A stretch of 34,300 nt of DNA from NCBI GenBank assembly GCA_020348865.1, contig CP070754.1, positions 873,947 through 908,246 on the forward strand, read 5' to 3'. The translations under genes and the position numbers were made by a program. Below the pieces are notes generated by a model that was given only the letters and a program-made list of their open reading frames with translations, was not told where the DNA came from and made no database searches. Below are positions 22,452 to 30,128 of the stretch, piece by piece. Source of the DNA: Candidatus Bathyarchaeota archaeon (GTDB lineage Archaea; Thermoproteota; Bathyarchaeia; Bathyarchaeales; Bathyarchaeaceae). Numbering within the stretch: the first letter of the stretch is position 1; each line of letters begins with the position of its first letter.

Positions 22452-22907
22452 ATGTGGAAGGTCAAGGACGTAATGATTACTGATGTGGTAACTGTAGACG
22501 TGGGCGTAAACATCAAGCAGGCGGTTGAACGAATGAACAATCAAGGGATAGGCTGTTTGGTTGTGCTGGAGAAGGGACACTTCGCAGGAATATTAACTGA
22601 ACGTGACGTGTTGAGAAGAGTCGTGGCCAAAGCTCTGAACGCAGAAAAAACGCTTGTAGGAGACGTTATGTCCAAACCCTTGACAGTTGTTGACCCGGAA
22701 ACAGATCTGGAAGACGCAGTCAAACTAATGTTTGAAAAGCAAATCAAGAAACTGACAGTTATAAAAGACAAGAAGCTTGTCGGTCTTGTTACAATGACAG
22801 ACATAGCAAGCGTTCAATCGAAAATGATCGAGCACATAAAAGAACTCGCCGCAAAATATGATCTACCGAAAAGGATGCAGAAAGTTGTACGATACTACGT
22901 CGCGTGA
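22452..22907 (+). CDS. CBS-pair domain protein
   Basis: A 151-residue protein made of two CBS motifs. Seen: VKDVMITDVVTVDVGVNIKQ and GCLVVLEKGHFAGILTERDV (first CBS, about 3-60), then VGDVMSKPLTVVDPETDLED and KLTVIKDKKLVGLVTMTDIA (second CBS, about 65-120). A short helical tail ends KRMQKVVRYYVA. Such pairs bind adenine nucleotides or SAM and usually act as energy or ligand sensors; the partner is unknown. ATG 22452 is chosen, since the extra 24 residues from 22380 are not CBS-like and would overlap trmO. Confidence 0.9.
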   Translation: MWKVKDVMITDVVTVDVGVNIKQAVERMNNQGIGCLVVLEKGHFAGILTERDVLRRVVAKALNAEKTLVGDVMSKPLTVVDPETDLEDAVKLMFEKQIKKLTVIKDKKLVGLVTMTDIASVQSKMIEHIKELAAKYDLPKRMQKVVRYYVA

Positions 22908-23175
22908 CGCGCAATGTTTCAGATGCACGCATAGAGCATTAAAAGATTTAAGAGCGCCACTACATTATTCTATGCTGATGAATTCACCAGATGTAATCAT
23001 CCCCCTTTACGTATTGACTAGGATAGTTCGATTCACATTTGATACAATAAAAAAACAACTGTTATGACGTTCGCATTGGCACCAAGAAACACTAAACCAG
23101 TTTACGTGAAGCGTCGGTCAAACAGTCCAACCCAAACATCATTCATGAACTGGGCAGGGGGCGAAAGGAAGCAAA

Positions 23176-24225
23176 ATGGCGAAAAAAGCCATGCTCTATG
23201 AAGAGTTGCCAGAAGACAACGTGCGATGCAACCTTTGTGGAAGACGCTGCATAATACCTGAAGGCGCTGCAGGATTCTGTCTGGTTAGAAGAAACGAGAA
23301 AGGTGAGCTTCAATCGCTTGTGTACGCGAAAGCATGCTCCGCTTGTGTTGATCCAATCACAAAGAAACCGCTTTCTCACTTCAACCCAGGCTCGCAGGTC
23401 ATGTCTATAGCCACGGTCGGCTGCAACTTCCGCTGTCGATTCTGCGACAACTGGGCAATCAGCCAGGAAAAGAGAATTCAGGGATACGACTTCCCTCCGA
23501 AAGAGGTTGTGAAAGCCGCAAAGGATAACGGCTGCCAAGGGATAAGCTACACCTATACTGAACCAACAATCTTCTTCGAGTATGCTTATGACACGGCAAC
23601 GTTGGCTAGCAAAGAAGGGCTCTTCAACACGATTGTGACCAACGGTTACATGGCCAGCGAAGCGATTCGGTCAATAGCTCCAGTTCTGGACGCTGCAACG
23701 GTGGATTTCAAGGGCGCTGGAGACCTAGAATTCTACAAGAAGTTTGCAGGCGTTCCATCCGTAGAGCCTATTTATGAGTCCCTCAAAGAAATGAAGAAAT
23801 GCAACATACATATTGAGGTAACCAACCTAGTGGTTCCAAAGATCGGAGAATCGATGGAGACAATCCGTGAATTAGCAACATGGATAAGAGACAACCTTGG
23901 AAAAGACACCGTGTTTCATCTGCTCAGGTTCAATCCTAACTATCAAGCAACTGAGATTCCGTCAACTCCTTTGGAGACGCTTGAACATGCCTGTGATGTA
24001 TCACGTGAGGTTGGCCTCAACTATGTGTATATGGGGAATGTTCCAGGACACCGATACGAGAATACCCATTGTCCAAGTTGTGAAAAGCTGCTAATCAAAC
24101 GGTTCAGTTTTGAAATCGTAGAATGGCATCTAACTGAAGACATGTGCTGTCCAGCATGCGGACAAAAAATAGCCATACAAGGACAGTTCCATCCAGGTGG
24201 CGTATCATACCCATACGTCATTTGA
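23176..24225 (+). CDS. amrS: Radical SAM enzyme of the AmmeMemoRadiSam type
   Basis: A 349-residue radical SAM protein. Seen: an N-terminal cysteine cluster C18-x2-C21-x3-C25 with C35, the cluster-binding motif C83-NFR-C87-RF-C90 in VGCNFRCRFCDNW, then GCQGISYTYTEPTIFFEYAY (a signature of the AmrS family), and a C-terminal zinc or Fe-S-like pair CPSC...CCPACG. AmrS members occur beside AMMECR1 and Memo genes. No such partners are in this window, so the name AmrS is by sequence only and the reaction is unknown. ATG 23176 has AAAGGAAG just upstream. The next gene 82 bases downstream is a second radical SAM enzyme. Confidence 0.9.
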   Translation: MAKKAMLYEELPEDNVRCNLCGRRCIIPEGAAGFCLVRRNEKGELQSLVYAKACSACVDPITKKPLSHFNPGSQVMSIATVGCNFRCRFCDNWAISQEKRIQGYDFPPKEVVKAAKDNGCQGISYTYTEPTIFFEYAYDTATLASKEGLFNTIVTNGYMASEAIRSIAPVLDAATVDFKGAGDLEFYKKFAGVPSVEPIYESLKEMKKCNIHIEVTNLVVPKIGESMETIRELATWIRDNLGKDTVFHLLRFNPNYQATEIPSTPLETLEHACDVSREVGLNYVYMGNVPGHRYENTHCPSCEKLLIKRFSFEIVEWHLTEDMCCPACGQKIAIQGQFHPGGVSYPYVI

Positions 24226-24306
24226 CAACTGGATTTCCGTCCCGCAAAGAACATCCACGCACTTTATACCTGAACCTCTGATTGTTTACTCAAAGGACCA
24301 AACGCA

Positions 24307-25398
24307 ATGTGGGTACTCGGAAGACCCGACGCAGCAGCTGTCCTAAAGGACAAAAAGGCTCGAGCAAGCCTAACCAGATACTTCGATGTGATGCAAGACG
24401 ACAAACCAGCCAAGTTCATGATTGCCAAAAGACTGAGTGCAGATTTTCGTATTCACGATTCATCTGCAAAACTATGGAAACTTCACACCCAACTCACCAA
24501 AGAATTCTGTAGCCTACAACAGCAAATCGATTCGCGCCGAAACCGGCTGGAAGAGCTAGAAACTCCGGAAAAATCATACCTTGACCTGAAAATCGAAATC
24601 TCAAAACGCATTCTAGAAAGCTGTCACTTCTGCACTCGCAGATGCGAGGTCAACAGACTCGGAGGAGAGCTTGGATACTGCAAGTGTGGAACCAAAATAA
24701 CAGTATCCACTATGTTCCCGCACACCGGTGAAGAACCAGAACTCGTCCCATCCGGAACAATCTTCACTCTCGGCTGCACCCTACAGTGTCGCCACTGCCA
24801 AAACTGGTCCATATCTCAATGGCATGAGAAGGGGGAAACCTTTTCACCAAAACAATTGGCTGAAGCCGTAAAACACTTGCGTAGTAGTGGATGCAGAAAC
24901 GTCAATCTGGTTGGAGGCGACCCAACGCCTTGGCTTCACATGTGGCTTGAAACGTTTCGACATGTCAACGTGAATGTTCCCGTGGTTTGGAACTCCAACT
25001 CCTACTACAGCAAAGAAACCGCGAAACTACTCGCTGGGTTCACCGATGTTTACCTTCTTGACTTCAAATACGGGTCGAACAGATGTGCCAGAAAGATTTC
25101 AGACGCACCTAACTATTGGGAAGCGTGCACCAGAAATCACGTAACCGGTATGAAATACGGTGAACTTCTTATCCGTATCCTAGTCCTGCCTGAACATCTT
25201 GACTGTTGCACAAAACCTATTCTGAGCTGGATCGTTCAAAACCTCGGAAAACAAATCAGAACAAACATCATGTTTCAATATCGACCCGAATGGAGAGCAC
25301 GCGAAATCCAAGAGCTGCGAAGAAGACTCACCAAACACGAGAGAGAACAAGCCATCAAACTTGCTAAAGAAACCGGATTGACCAACTTCATAACATAA
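24307..25398 (+). CDS. Radical SAM protein, PflX/COG1313-like
   Basis: A 363-residue radical SAM protein with an unusual 100-residue N-terminal helical extension (GRPDAAAVLKDKKARASLTR..., QQQIDSRRNRLEELE coiled region). Seen: a cysteine-rich stretch CHFCTRRCEV with CKCG following (C106, C109, C113, C125, C127), then the C157-TLQ-C161-RH-C164 radical SAM motif in LGCTLQCRHCQNW, VNLVGGDPTPW (about 199-209) and YLLDFKYGSNRCA (about 249-261). The pattern matches COG1313 (PflX-like, pyruvate-formate-lyase-activase superfamily); substrate unknown. The pairing with amrS suggests the two act on related substrates. A pyrimidine-rich stretch (AATTTTCATTCTCTTTT) follows the stop. Confidence 0.85.
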   Translation: MWVLGRPDAAAVLKDKKARASLTRYFDVMQDDKPAKFMIAKRLSADFRIHDSSAKLWKLHTQLTKEFCSLQQQIDSRRNRLEELETPEKSYLDLKIEISKRILESCHFCTRRCEVNRLGGELGYCKCGTKITVSTMFPHTGEEPELVPSGTIFTLGCTLQCRHCQNWSISQWHEKGETFSPKQLAEAVKHLRSSGCRNVNLVGGDPTPWLHMWLETFRHVNVNVPVVWNSNSYYSKETAKLLAGFTDVYLLDFKYGSNRCARKISDAPNYWEACTRNHVTGMKYGELLIRILVLPEHLDCCTKPILSWIVQNLGKQIRTNIMFQYRPEWRAREIQELRRRLTKHEREQAIKLAKETGLTNFIT

Positions 25399-25566
25399 TC
25401 TTCTGAGGTTACAACATAATTTTCATTCTCTTTTCCTGAACAACAACAAGGCGTTGTAGCTGCAAATGTGCAAGCATACACTGTGCATCAGAAATGAAAC
25501 CAAAACCTATTTCTCATGGTAGTATGCTCTATGTTGAGAAGGAAAACTTGAGAAGGCGAAGAATGT

Positions 25567-25773
25567 ATGGGTTACTGTCCTGAATGTGGTGGTGAGCTGA
25601 AGTACATTTCAGCGACAAAACATTATGCATGCAAAAGCTGCGGGCTCTCTCTTACGTCTCAAGAACTCACGGAGGCACGTCAAAAGCTGCGACCAAGCTC
25701 CGAATCTGAAGAGGAGCAACGACGGAAAGAGCGCAGAGACTACCTGAAGTGGTGGCTCGGCAAAAAAAAGTAG
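25567..25773 (+). CDS. Small zinc-ribbon protein
   Basis: A 68-residue protein with a zinc ribbon at the N-terminus: CPECGGELKYISATKHYACK holds the first Cys pair (C4, C7) and the start of the second (C19, C22 in YACKSCGLSL). A charged, helical tail SESEEEQRRKERRDYLKWWL ends in GKKK. The ribbon could bind nucleic acid or protein; the function is unknown. ATG at 25567 is chosen as the only nearby Met that includes the first Cys pair, and AGAAGG lies upstream. Monocistronic between the radical SAM pair and the CinA-like gene. Ends in TAG. Confidence 0.8.
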   Translation: MGYCPECGGELKYISATKHYACKSCGLSLTSQELTEARQKLRPSSESEEEQRRKERRDYLKWWLGKKK

Positions 25774-25879
25774 AAGATCACAATGCATAATGGGAGTCAT
25801 TTGGCTAGGCAATAGGCTCTTTTTCACGGCAGGATGATGCACTATTCGATATCCAGTAGGTATCGTCGTGTAACCTCTA

Positions 25880-25888
25880 TTTATATAT
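25880..25888 (+). promoter_or_regulatory. TATA box of the CinA-like gene
   Basis: TTTATATAT is a near-perfect archaeal TATA element. Transcription would begin near 25910, leaving about 15 bases before the ATG at 25924, with GGAG as the ribosome-binding site in between. Confidence 0.6.
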
Positions 25889-25923
25889 CAAATTGACGTT
25901 TCAGGTCGTTGGAGAAAGTTGAC

Positions 25924-26748
25924 ATGGTCTGTTCAACAGAAATCTTGTGTGTTGGAACGGAACTTCTGATTGGAAAGACTCTAAACACAAACGCTCATTG
26001 GTTGGCGAAGCGAATAACGAGTCTAGGAGGCGAAGTAACGAGAATCACAGTGGTTAGAGACGACGTGGGTGAAATCGCATCTTCTGTGGAAGAGGCCATG
26101 CATCGGAAACCTCGTTTCTTATTCACCGTAGGTGGACTTGGACCAACGTTTGACGACAAAACATTAGAGGGCGTTGCAAAGGCGTTGCGGTGCAAATTGA
26201 AAGTTGTCGATGAAGCCTTGAAAAGTGTGGAGGAAAAATACCAGATGCACGTGAGAGAAGGACTAGTAGAGAAAGCGGAGTTGACTCCGCCTCGGGTCAA
26301 AATGGCGAAGCTTCCCGAACTGGCTGAGCCCTTGTTCAATCCTGTGGGAACTGCTCCAGGGGTGATTCTAAAACATGACACCACAACTGTAGTGGCGCTT
26401 CCCGGGGTTCCGTCTGAAATGATTGCTATATTCGAGGGGCCTGTTGCCTCCGTTCTCAAACAAGCTGCAGGCAACATGACGTTTTTTGAGGCAAGCATAA
26501 ACGTGACTGGTGTTATGGAGTCGGAAATGGCTCCAATCATCGACCGGGTGATGCAGGATAACCCCTACGTCTACATAAAATCTCATCCCAAAGGTGAGGA
26601 GGGAATCTCCAAGATAGAATTTCACCTCTCAACAACCTCCGAAAACCCCAGTGCAGCCAGAAAACATCTCAGCAAAGCCTTTGTCCAACTGTCAGACACA
26701 GTTGTGAAGAAGGGCGGCAAAATCAAGCCTGTCAGGACAGAGATTTGA
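25924..26748 (+). CDS. MoCF-domain (CinA N-terminal type) protein
   Basis: A 274-residue protein of the molybdopterin-binding MoCF/CinA family. Seen: TEILCVGTELLIGKTLNTNA at the N-terminus, RITSLGGEVTRITVVRDD, and the conserved FTVGGLGPTFDDKTLEGVAK (about 66-85). A later strand VVALPGVPSEMIAIFEG (about 154-170) is also typical. The C-terminal nicotinamide-mononucleotide deamidase domain of bacterial CinA is absent, so despite common names the archaeal protein may be an NMN- or ADP-ribose-related hydrolase of unknown substrate. ATG 25924 is used instead of the TTG at 25909 because GGAG sits about ten bases before it. Own strong TATA box. Stands alone. Confidence 0.9.
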   Translation: MVCSTEILCVGTELLIGKTLNTNAHWLAKRITSLGGEVTRITVVRDDVGEIASSVEEAMHRKPRFLFTVGGLGPTFDDKTLEGVAKALRCKLKVVDEALKSVEEKYQMHVREGLVEKAELTPPRVKMAKLPELAEPLFNPVGTAPGVILKHDTTTVVALPGVPSEMIAIFEGPVASVLKQAAGNMTFFEASINVTGVMESEMAPIIDRVMQDNPYVYIKSHPKGEEGISKIEFHLSTTSENPSAARKHLSKAFVQLSDTVVKKGGKIKPVRTEI

Positions 26749-26873
26749 TGCTGCCGGAGACATTCCACCCGTAAATTCGTTTCTTGCAGTCTTCTTTCTT
26801 GCTCACGATTCGAGCTTCTCTTCTACAGATTATCGATAAATATCGTGCTTTCTGAATCCTTAAGAATTGCTCA

Positions 26874-27704
26874 TTGACACTAGATGAAATGATAAATGAT
26901 AGGAAAGAGCAGATTATGGAAGATGCCCGCCACAACGTATCGTTGGAGTTAGTAATTTTCGTAATATTCATGATACCAGCCATAGTGTTGGGGGCATTCG
27001 TATTCCTGTACATGATACTTGAAGTTACCCCCGACTTCGCGCCTGGACCAGGCATGCAATTAGAGAGACTGCTACAACCACAAATATGGCATCCAAATGC
27101 CACGCATGAGTTGGCTTATCAGGATTATATTACTCCATCTATTCCGGTGGTAATGCTTTTGTCAGATGAGGTGAATGGAAAGGTAGAAGCGTATAGGGTC
27201 GCCGTGCGTTGGGTGTGGGTTTCTGATGATACACTGAATGGTGTGGAAGAAGAGTGGTTGATGCCGGAAGTTTTTCTCGTGGACACTCCTAACTACGACA
27301 CGAATCCAGCGAAACCTAGAGCAGCAAGCGATTGTGAGGAGCAAGCAAACTCTCTAGTGTCTCTCTTGAGAGCGGAAGGTGTTGAAGCAGAGGACGTGAG
27401 AGTTGTCTTGGGATCAGTGAACTTCGACGGCGACGAAGGAGGACACGCTTGGGTGGAAGTGTATGAGAATGAAAGATGGCTGGCGTTGGAAGCCACATCT
27501 GGCCCGTACTACGACGATGATTCACAGAGAGTGATGGAAAGAAGAGGTATGCCCTACGACTATTACTGGACCACTTCATACCCCAGTGTGGACATCTGGT
27601 TTTGCTACAACGACGTCTACTACATAGACTTCATACACGATGAAGAGAGTGCTCCTGACCATTGGTCCACACTACAAGCTGCAAGCAGCAAAGGGTTCAC
27701 TTGA
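26874..27704 (+). CDS. Membrane-anchored transglutaminase-like protein
   Basis: A 276-residue protein with one N-terminal membrane segment (about 23-49, LVIFVIFMIPAIVLGAFVFL) and an outside-facing domain. Seen: a transglutaminase-like core with Cys154 in ASDCEEQANSLVSLLRAEGV, His191 in GGHAWVEVYENERW, and ALEATSGPYYDDD, where Glu206 stands at the usual third catalytic position (Asp in most). Papain-like amide hydrolysis or cross-linking of a cell-surface protein or peptide is possible; function is not established. The frame begins at a TTG (26874), with an ATG at 26889 as an alternative. Not in an operon. Confidence 0.82.
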   Translation: MTLDEMINDRKEQIMEDARHNVSLELVIFVIFMIPAIVLGAFVFLYMILEVTPDFAPGPGMQLERLLQPQIWHPNATHELAYQDYITPSIPVVMLLSDEVNGKVEAYRVAVRWVWVSDDTLNGVEEEWLMPEVFLVDTPNYDTNPAKPRAASDCEEQANSLVSLLRAEGVEAEDVRVVLGSVNFDGDEGGHAWVEVYENERWLALEATSGPYYDDDSQRVMERRGMPYDYYWTTSYPSVDIWFCYNDVYYIDFIHDEESAPDHWSTLQAASSKGFT

Positions 27705-27779
27705 GTAGAGTAGATGCAACGGATTTCTCCTCAGCAATGTTGACTATGACCACGCATCCATGCCAAGAAAGAGAAGGCA

Positions 27780-27789
27780 TTTATTTTAG
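27780..27789 (+). promoter_or_regulatory. TATA box of the 69-residue zinc-binding gene
   Basis: TTTATTTTAG is centred about 43 bases before the ATG at 27827, giving a predicted leader of some 15-20 bases. Confidence 0.4.
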
Positions 27790-27826
27790 AATCTATACTT
27801 CTCTGGAGAAGGCGTGAAAGCAAAAA

Positions 27827-28036
27827 ATGACTACAATAGGTGACCACGTCAGGTGCCCACAATGCGGTGGAACCGCCCGTGTCGTTTGGATTTCACAAGA
27901 CGGAGGAACAGAGGCAATAAAATGTGCCAGATATCATAGTCAAATGAGTCCCCCTCCGACCAAATTCAGTTCACGTGCCCAAGCAAAGACGAAGAAGGGA
28001 ATGGTCTTTCTTGTGAAAACTACGCCTAAGAAGTAA
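27827..28036 (+). CDS. Small protein with a half zinc-ribbon motif
   Basis: A 69-residue basic protein. Seen: HVRCPQCGGTARVVWISQDG (C10-x2-C13 type pair) followed by a second site in AIKCARYHSQM (Cys then His), consistent with a C2-CH zinc site, then a lysine-rich tail ending KTTPKK. No family is recognised. ATG 27827 is preferred as it precedes the first Cys pair. It is the only gene in its transcript; the intergenic gap after it (28037-28257) holds overlapping hairpins. Function unknown. Confidence 0.7.
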   Translation: MTTIGDHVRCPQCGGTARVVWISQDGGTEAIKCARYHSQMSPPPTKFSSRAQAKTKKGMVFLVKTTPKK

Positions 28037-28084
28037 GCCCTCAATACAGTTTACGTTACCGAATAACAACGGTATATTCCTCAA

Positions 28085-28108
28085 GTCAGTTTGCAGACTG
28101 ACAAACTG
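28085..28108. repeat. Two overlapping, mutually exclusive hairpins
   Basis: GTCAGT (28085-28090) pairs with ACTGAC (28097-28102), and CAGTTTG (28087-28093) pairs with CAAACTG (28102-28108). The arms overlap, so only one can form at a time. It lies about 150 bases before the GPN-loop GTPase start, and about 50 bases past the preceding gene. No T-run follows, so a simple terminator is unlikely. Confidence 0.5.
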
Positions 28109-28257
28109 TAGTTCAGTTATCAAATAGGTGGTATCTGGCATAGGGGCAAGACACCTACAACATGATGGAATCTGAATGTGGCGAAACAAACCCCAAGATA
28201 GATAAATGAACGCAACGAATTTACTAGGACTGCTTTGCACACACGCAGGTGTTCCAA

Positions 28258-29019
28258 ATGCTTATAATTTTCATCATTGGCACCGCAGGTTCAGGAAAAT
28301 CCTTCCTTACAGCCGCCTTCATTGACTGGCTGAGAATTCAGAAACAAAACGTGGCAACCGTGAACATGGATCCTGGAGCTTACACCTTGCCATACGCGCC
28401 AGACATCGACGTTCGCGACTACGTAAGTGTTCAGAAACTGATGGAAGAGTACAAACTTGGACCCAACGGCGCACTCCTAATGGCGGCAGATTTGATTGCA
28501 GAAGAAGCAGAAAGACTTGGACGAGAAATCGAAGCCCTCAAGCCTGATATGGCTCTCGTGGACACTCCGGGTCAAATGGAGCTCTTCGCCTTCAGAGCCA
28601 GCGGACCCTACATCGTGAATGAAATAAGCAAAGAACCAAAGGCGATACTATACCTTTTTGATTCGGTGTTTTCGGCCAGTCCACTCAACTATGTTTCGAA
28701 CATGTTTCTATCCGCAGCCGTGTACAATCGCTTTTTTGTTCCCCAAACGTACGTGCTGTCAAAGTGCGATCTTCTTCCGCCTGAAGACGTAGATCGCATC
28801 GTAGACTGGTCTGCTAATCCTGAGGCTTTGGAATCGGCAATCGAAGAAGAGCTAAGTGGAACAAGGCGCCTGCTTAGCCGCGACATGATGCATGCAATCT
28901 ACAGGCTGGGTTTGAGGTTTCTTCTAGTACCTGTTTCTGCCAAGACAAATGATGGATTCATCAATCTCAACGCGGCCTTGGAGCGTATTGCCACAGAAGG
29001 AGAGAAATTCACTACGTGA
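28258..29019 (+). CDS. GPN-loop GTPase (XAB1/Gpn family)
   Basis: A 253-residue GTPase. Seen: P-loop IIGTAGSGKSFLTAAF (about 6-21), NMDPGAYTLPYAPDIDVRDY (about 35-55), the defining Gly-Pro-Asn in YKLGPNGALLMAADL (about 65-79), switch II DTPGQMELFAFR (about 104-115), and a guanine-recognition strand YVLSKCDLLPPEDVDRI (about 165-181). Archaeal members dimerise, and eukaryotic relatives act in RNA polymerase II assembly. ATG 28258 is used: the GTG at 28249 gives three extra residues, while GCAGGTG sits just before 28258. Stands alone. Confidence 0.93.
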   Translation: MLIIFIIGTAGSGKSFLTAAFIDWLRIQKQNVATVNMDPGAYTLPYAPDIDVRDYVSVQKLMEEYKLGPNGALLMAADLIAEEAERLGREIEALKPDMALVDTPGQMELFAFRASGPYIVNEISKEPKAILYLFDSVFSASPLNYVSNMFLSAAVYNRFFVPQTYVLSKCDLLPPEDVDRIVDWSANPEALESAIEEELSGTRRLLSRDMMHAIYRLGLRFLLVPVSAKTNDGFINLNAALERIATEGEKFTT

Positions 29020-29123
29020 TTGAAAGGTAGCTACAGAAACCAAGACGTATATGTAGCTTAATGCTTCTGCCGTTTTCTTGAATAGACTCTTAGCTCAGAG
29101 AAATCGGTTGCTAGAGAGCACGA

Positions 29124-29450
29124 TTACTTGGCCATTTCTCTGAACTTGATGTATAACGCAGAGAAAATCACTCCAATCCCGACTATTATTGCACCTCTCA
29201 AAGAGACGCATATTCCGTAGGAAACCCAGCCAAGTGTATTGAAGAACGAGGAAATCACGCTGAATATTGTAAGTAGACTTCCAGCTGCCATAAGCAAGGG
29301 ACTTGCACCAAGACACTTGGACGCCACTAAAACAAAGAGACCCACTAACATCATTGTGCAGCCACAAACAGCCCACGTAGCACCAGCCGTCATGATCCCT
29401 GCAGTGGCTTCAAACGACTCGTGATTAATGTTTCTAGAAACGGACAACAT
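29124..29450 (-). CDS. Small hypothetical membrane protein with four hydrophobic segments
   Basis: A 108-residue protein, mostly hydrophobic. Seen: segments at about 16-32, 35-47, 50-68 (ASPLLMAAGSLLTIFSVISS) and 75-97 (LGWVSYGICVSLRGAIIVGI), a charged start and a short basic end (YIKFREMAK). No family is recognised. It converges with the upstream GPN GTPase gene (end at 29019) and lies back-to-back with the tRNA-Lys gene. Function unknown. The ATG at 29450 is the first Met. Confidence 0.6.
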   Translation of the reverse strand: MLSVSRNINHESFEATAGIMTAGATWAVCGCTMMLVGLFVLVASKCLGASPLLMAAGSLLTIFSVISSFFNTLGWVSYGICVSLRGAIIVGIGVIFSALYIKFREMAK

Positions 29451-29554
29451 CCATATTTGCTTCCAGAATCATGTACATTCGAGTCCTGTTTGACTGTCCA
29501 TTGCTGTAGGTGACAGAAACCCTTAATTCAATCTCCAATGGTGAAGATAAAAGA

Positions 29555-29649
29555 GGGCCCGTAGCTCAGCAAGGATAGAGTTCAGAAACATCTACAGCAC
29601 CGGGCTTTTAACCCGGTGGTCGTGGGTTCAATTCCCGCCGGGCCCGCCA
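29555..29649 (+). tRNA. tRNA-Lys (anticodon TTT) with a 17-nt insertion in the D arm
   Basis: Acceptor GGGCCCG pairs fully with CGGGCCC. Anticodon stem CCGGG/CCCGG closes loop CTTTTAA with anticodon TTT at 29607-29609. The T arm is GTGGG, loop TTCAATT, CCCGC. Discriminator G, and CCA is encoded (29647-29649). The 5' D-stem GCTC would pair with GAGC, but a 17-base insert (29581-29597, or shifted two bases left) separates GAG from C. Without it a normal tRNA-Lys results, so an intron in a non-canonical position is likely. See findings. Confidence 0.9.
29579..29597 (+). other. Putative non-canonical tRNA intron
   Basis: The extra bases in tRNA-Lys contain a hairpin, AGA (29585-29587), loop AACA, TCT (29592-29594). 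The insert boundaries are ambiguous by up to two bases because flanking bases repeat. The strict archaeal bulge-helix-bulge is only partly matched (three of four central pairs in the best alignment). Confidence 0.6.
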
Positions 29650-29925
29650 TTTCATTATGTTACTCTACATGCACGTGTGGTTGCATTCCACTCTGGATCA
29701 ATGGGTGTGTTTTGTTCCGTCACAGCTTCGTTGCAATTGGAAATGTGGAAGATGGAGCTATCGTTTGGGCGGTGATTCCAGAGGCAACGGGATATACACA
29801 TGTAGTCAAGTCGAAATAGAAGTCTTTCAGGAAAGGAGTTCCTCGGTGATAATCCGAAAGTGCATTTGATAAAAATTTAAGTAGAAGCCTCTTTTCTTTA
29901 TGAAACTCAGCGTCTTGTCCACGCA
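29650..29925 (+). other. Gap between two tRNA genes
   Basis: Nearly 280 bases with no gene I can support. Open frames here start in, or run into, the tRNAs. One stretch (about 29728-29819) reads like protein (IGNVEDGAIVWAVIPEATG) but has no good start. A TATA-like AAATTTAAG lies at 29873-29881, upstream of tRNA-Asp. Confidence 0.35.
29873..29881 (+). promoter_or_regulatory. TATA box of tRNA-Asp
   Basis: AAATTTAAG is about 45-50 bases before the mature 5' end of tRNA-Asp, consistent with transcription starting some 20 bases before the tRNA and removal of a short 5' leader by RNase P. Confidence 0.45.
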
Positions 29926-30000
29926 GCCCTGGTAGTATAGCTCGGTCTAGTATAGACGGCTGTCGCCCGTCCGACCCGGGTTCAAATCCCGGCCAGGGCG
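29926..30000 (+). tRNA. tRNA-Asp (anticodon GTC)
   Basis: Acceptor GCCCTGG pairs fully with CCAGGGC. The D arm is GTAT/GTAT with GU pairs. Anticodon stem GACGG/CCGTC closes loop CTGTCGC with anticodon GTC at 29962-29964. T arm CCGGG, loop TTCAAAT, CCCGG. Discriminator G (30000). CCA not encoded; no intron. A pyrimidine-rich CTCTTTCTTTTTC follows. Confidence 0.96.
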
Positions 30001-30013
30001 CTCTTTCTTTTTC
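30001..30013 (+). terminator. T-rich terminator after tRNA-Asp
   Basis: CTCTTTCTTTTTC follows the tRNA end directly and contains a run of five T. Such T-rich tracts end transcription by archaeal RNA polymerase. Confidence 0.5.
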
Positions 30014-30128
30014 AGGGCACCTACAGATGAAGATTTTTTCCATTTAAGGAAAGTGTACACTTGGAGAACAGCCACACAGTTGAATATTGTCATGTTGAAG
30101 ATGGACGCAGTATTATGCAAACGGGAAT

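Noticed and set aside
29616..29869. Two overlapping frames after tRNA-Lys
   Set aside because: One begins inside the tRNA and both lack a ribosome-binding site. The stretch reading IGNVEDGAIVWAVIPEATG may be a relic, but that is too weak to call.
29720..30043. Minus-strand frame with PWPGFEPGSDGRQP
   Set aside because: This is the familiar translation artefact of a tRNA gene (tRNA-Asp reverse strand).
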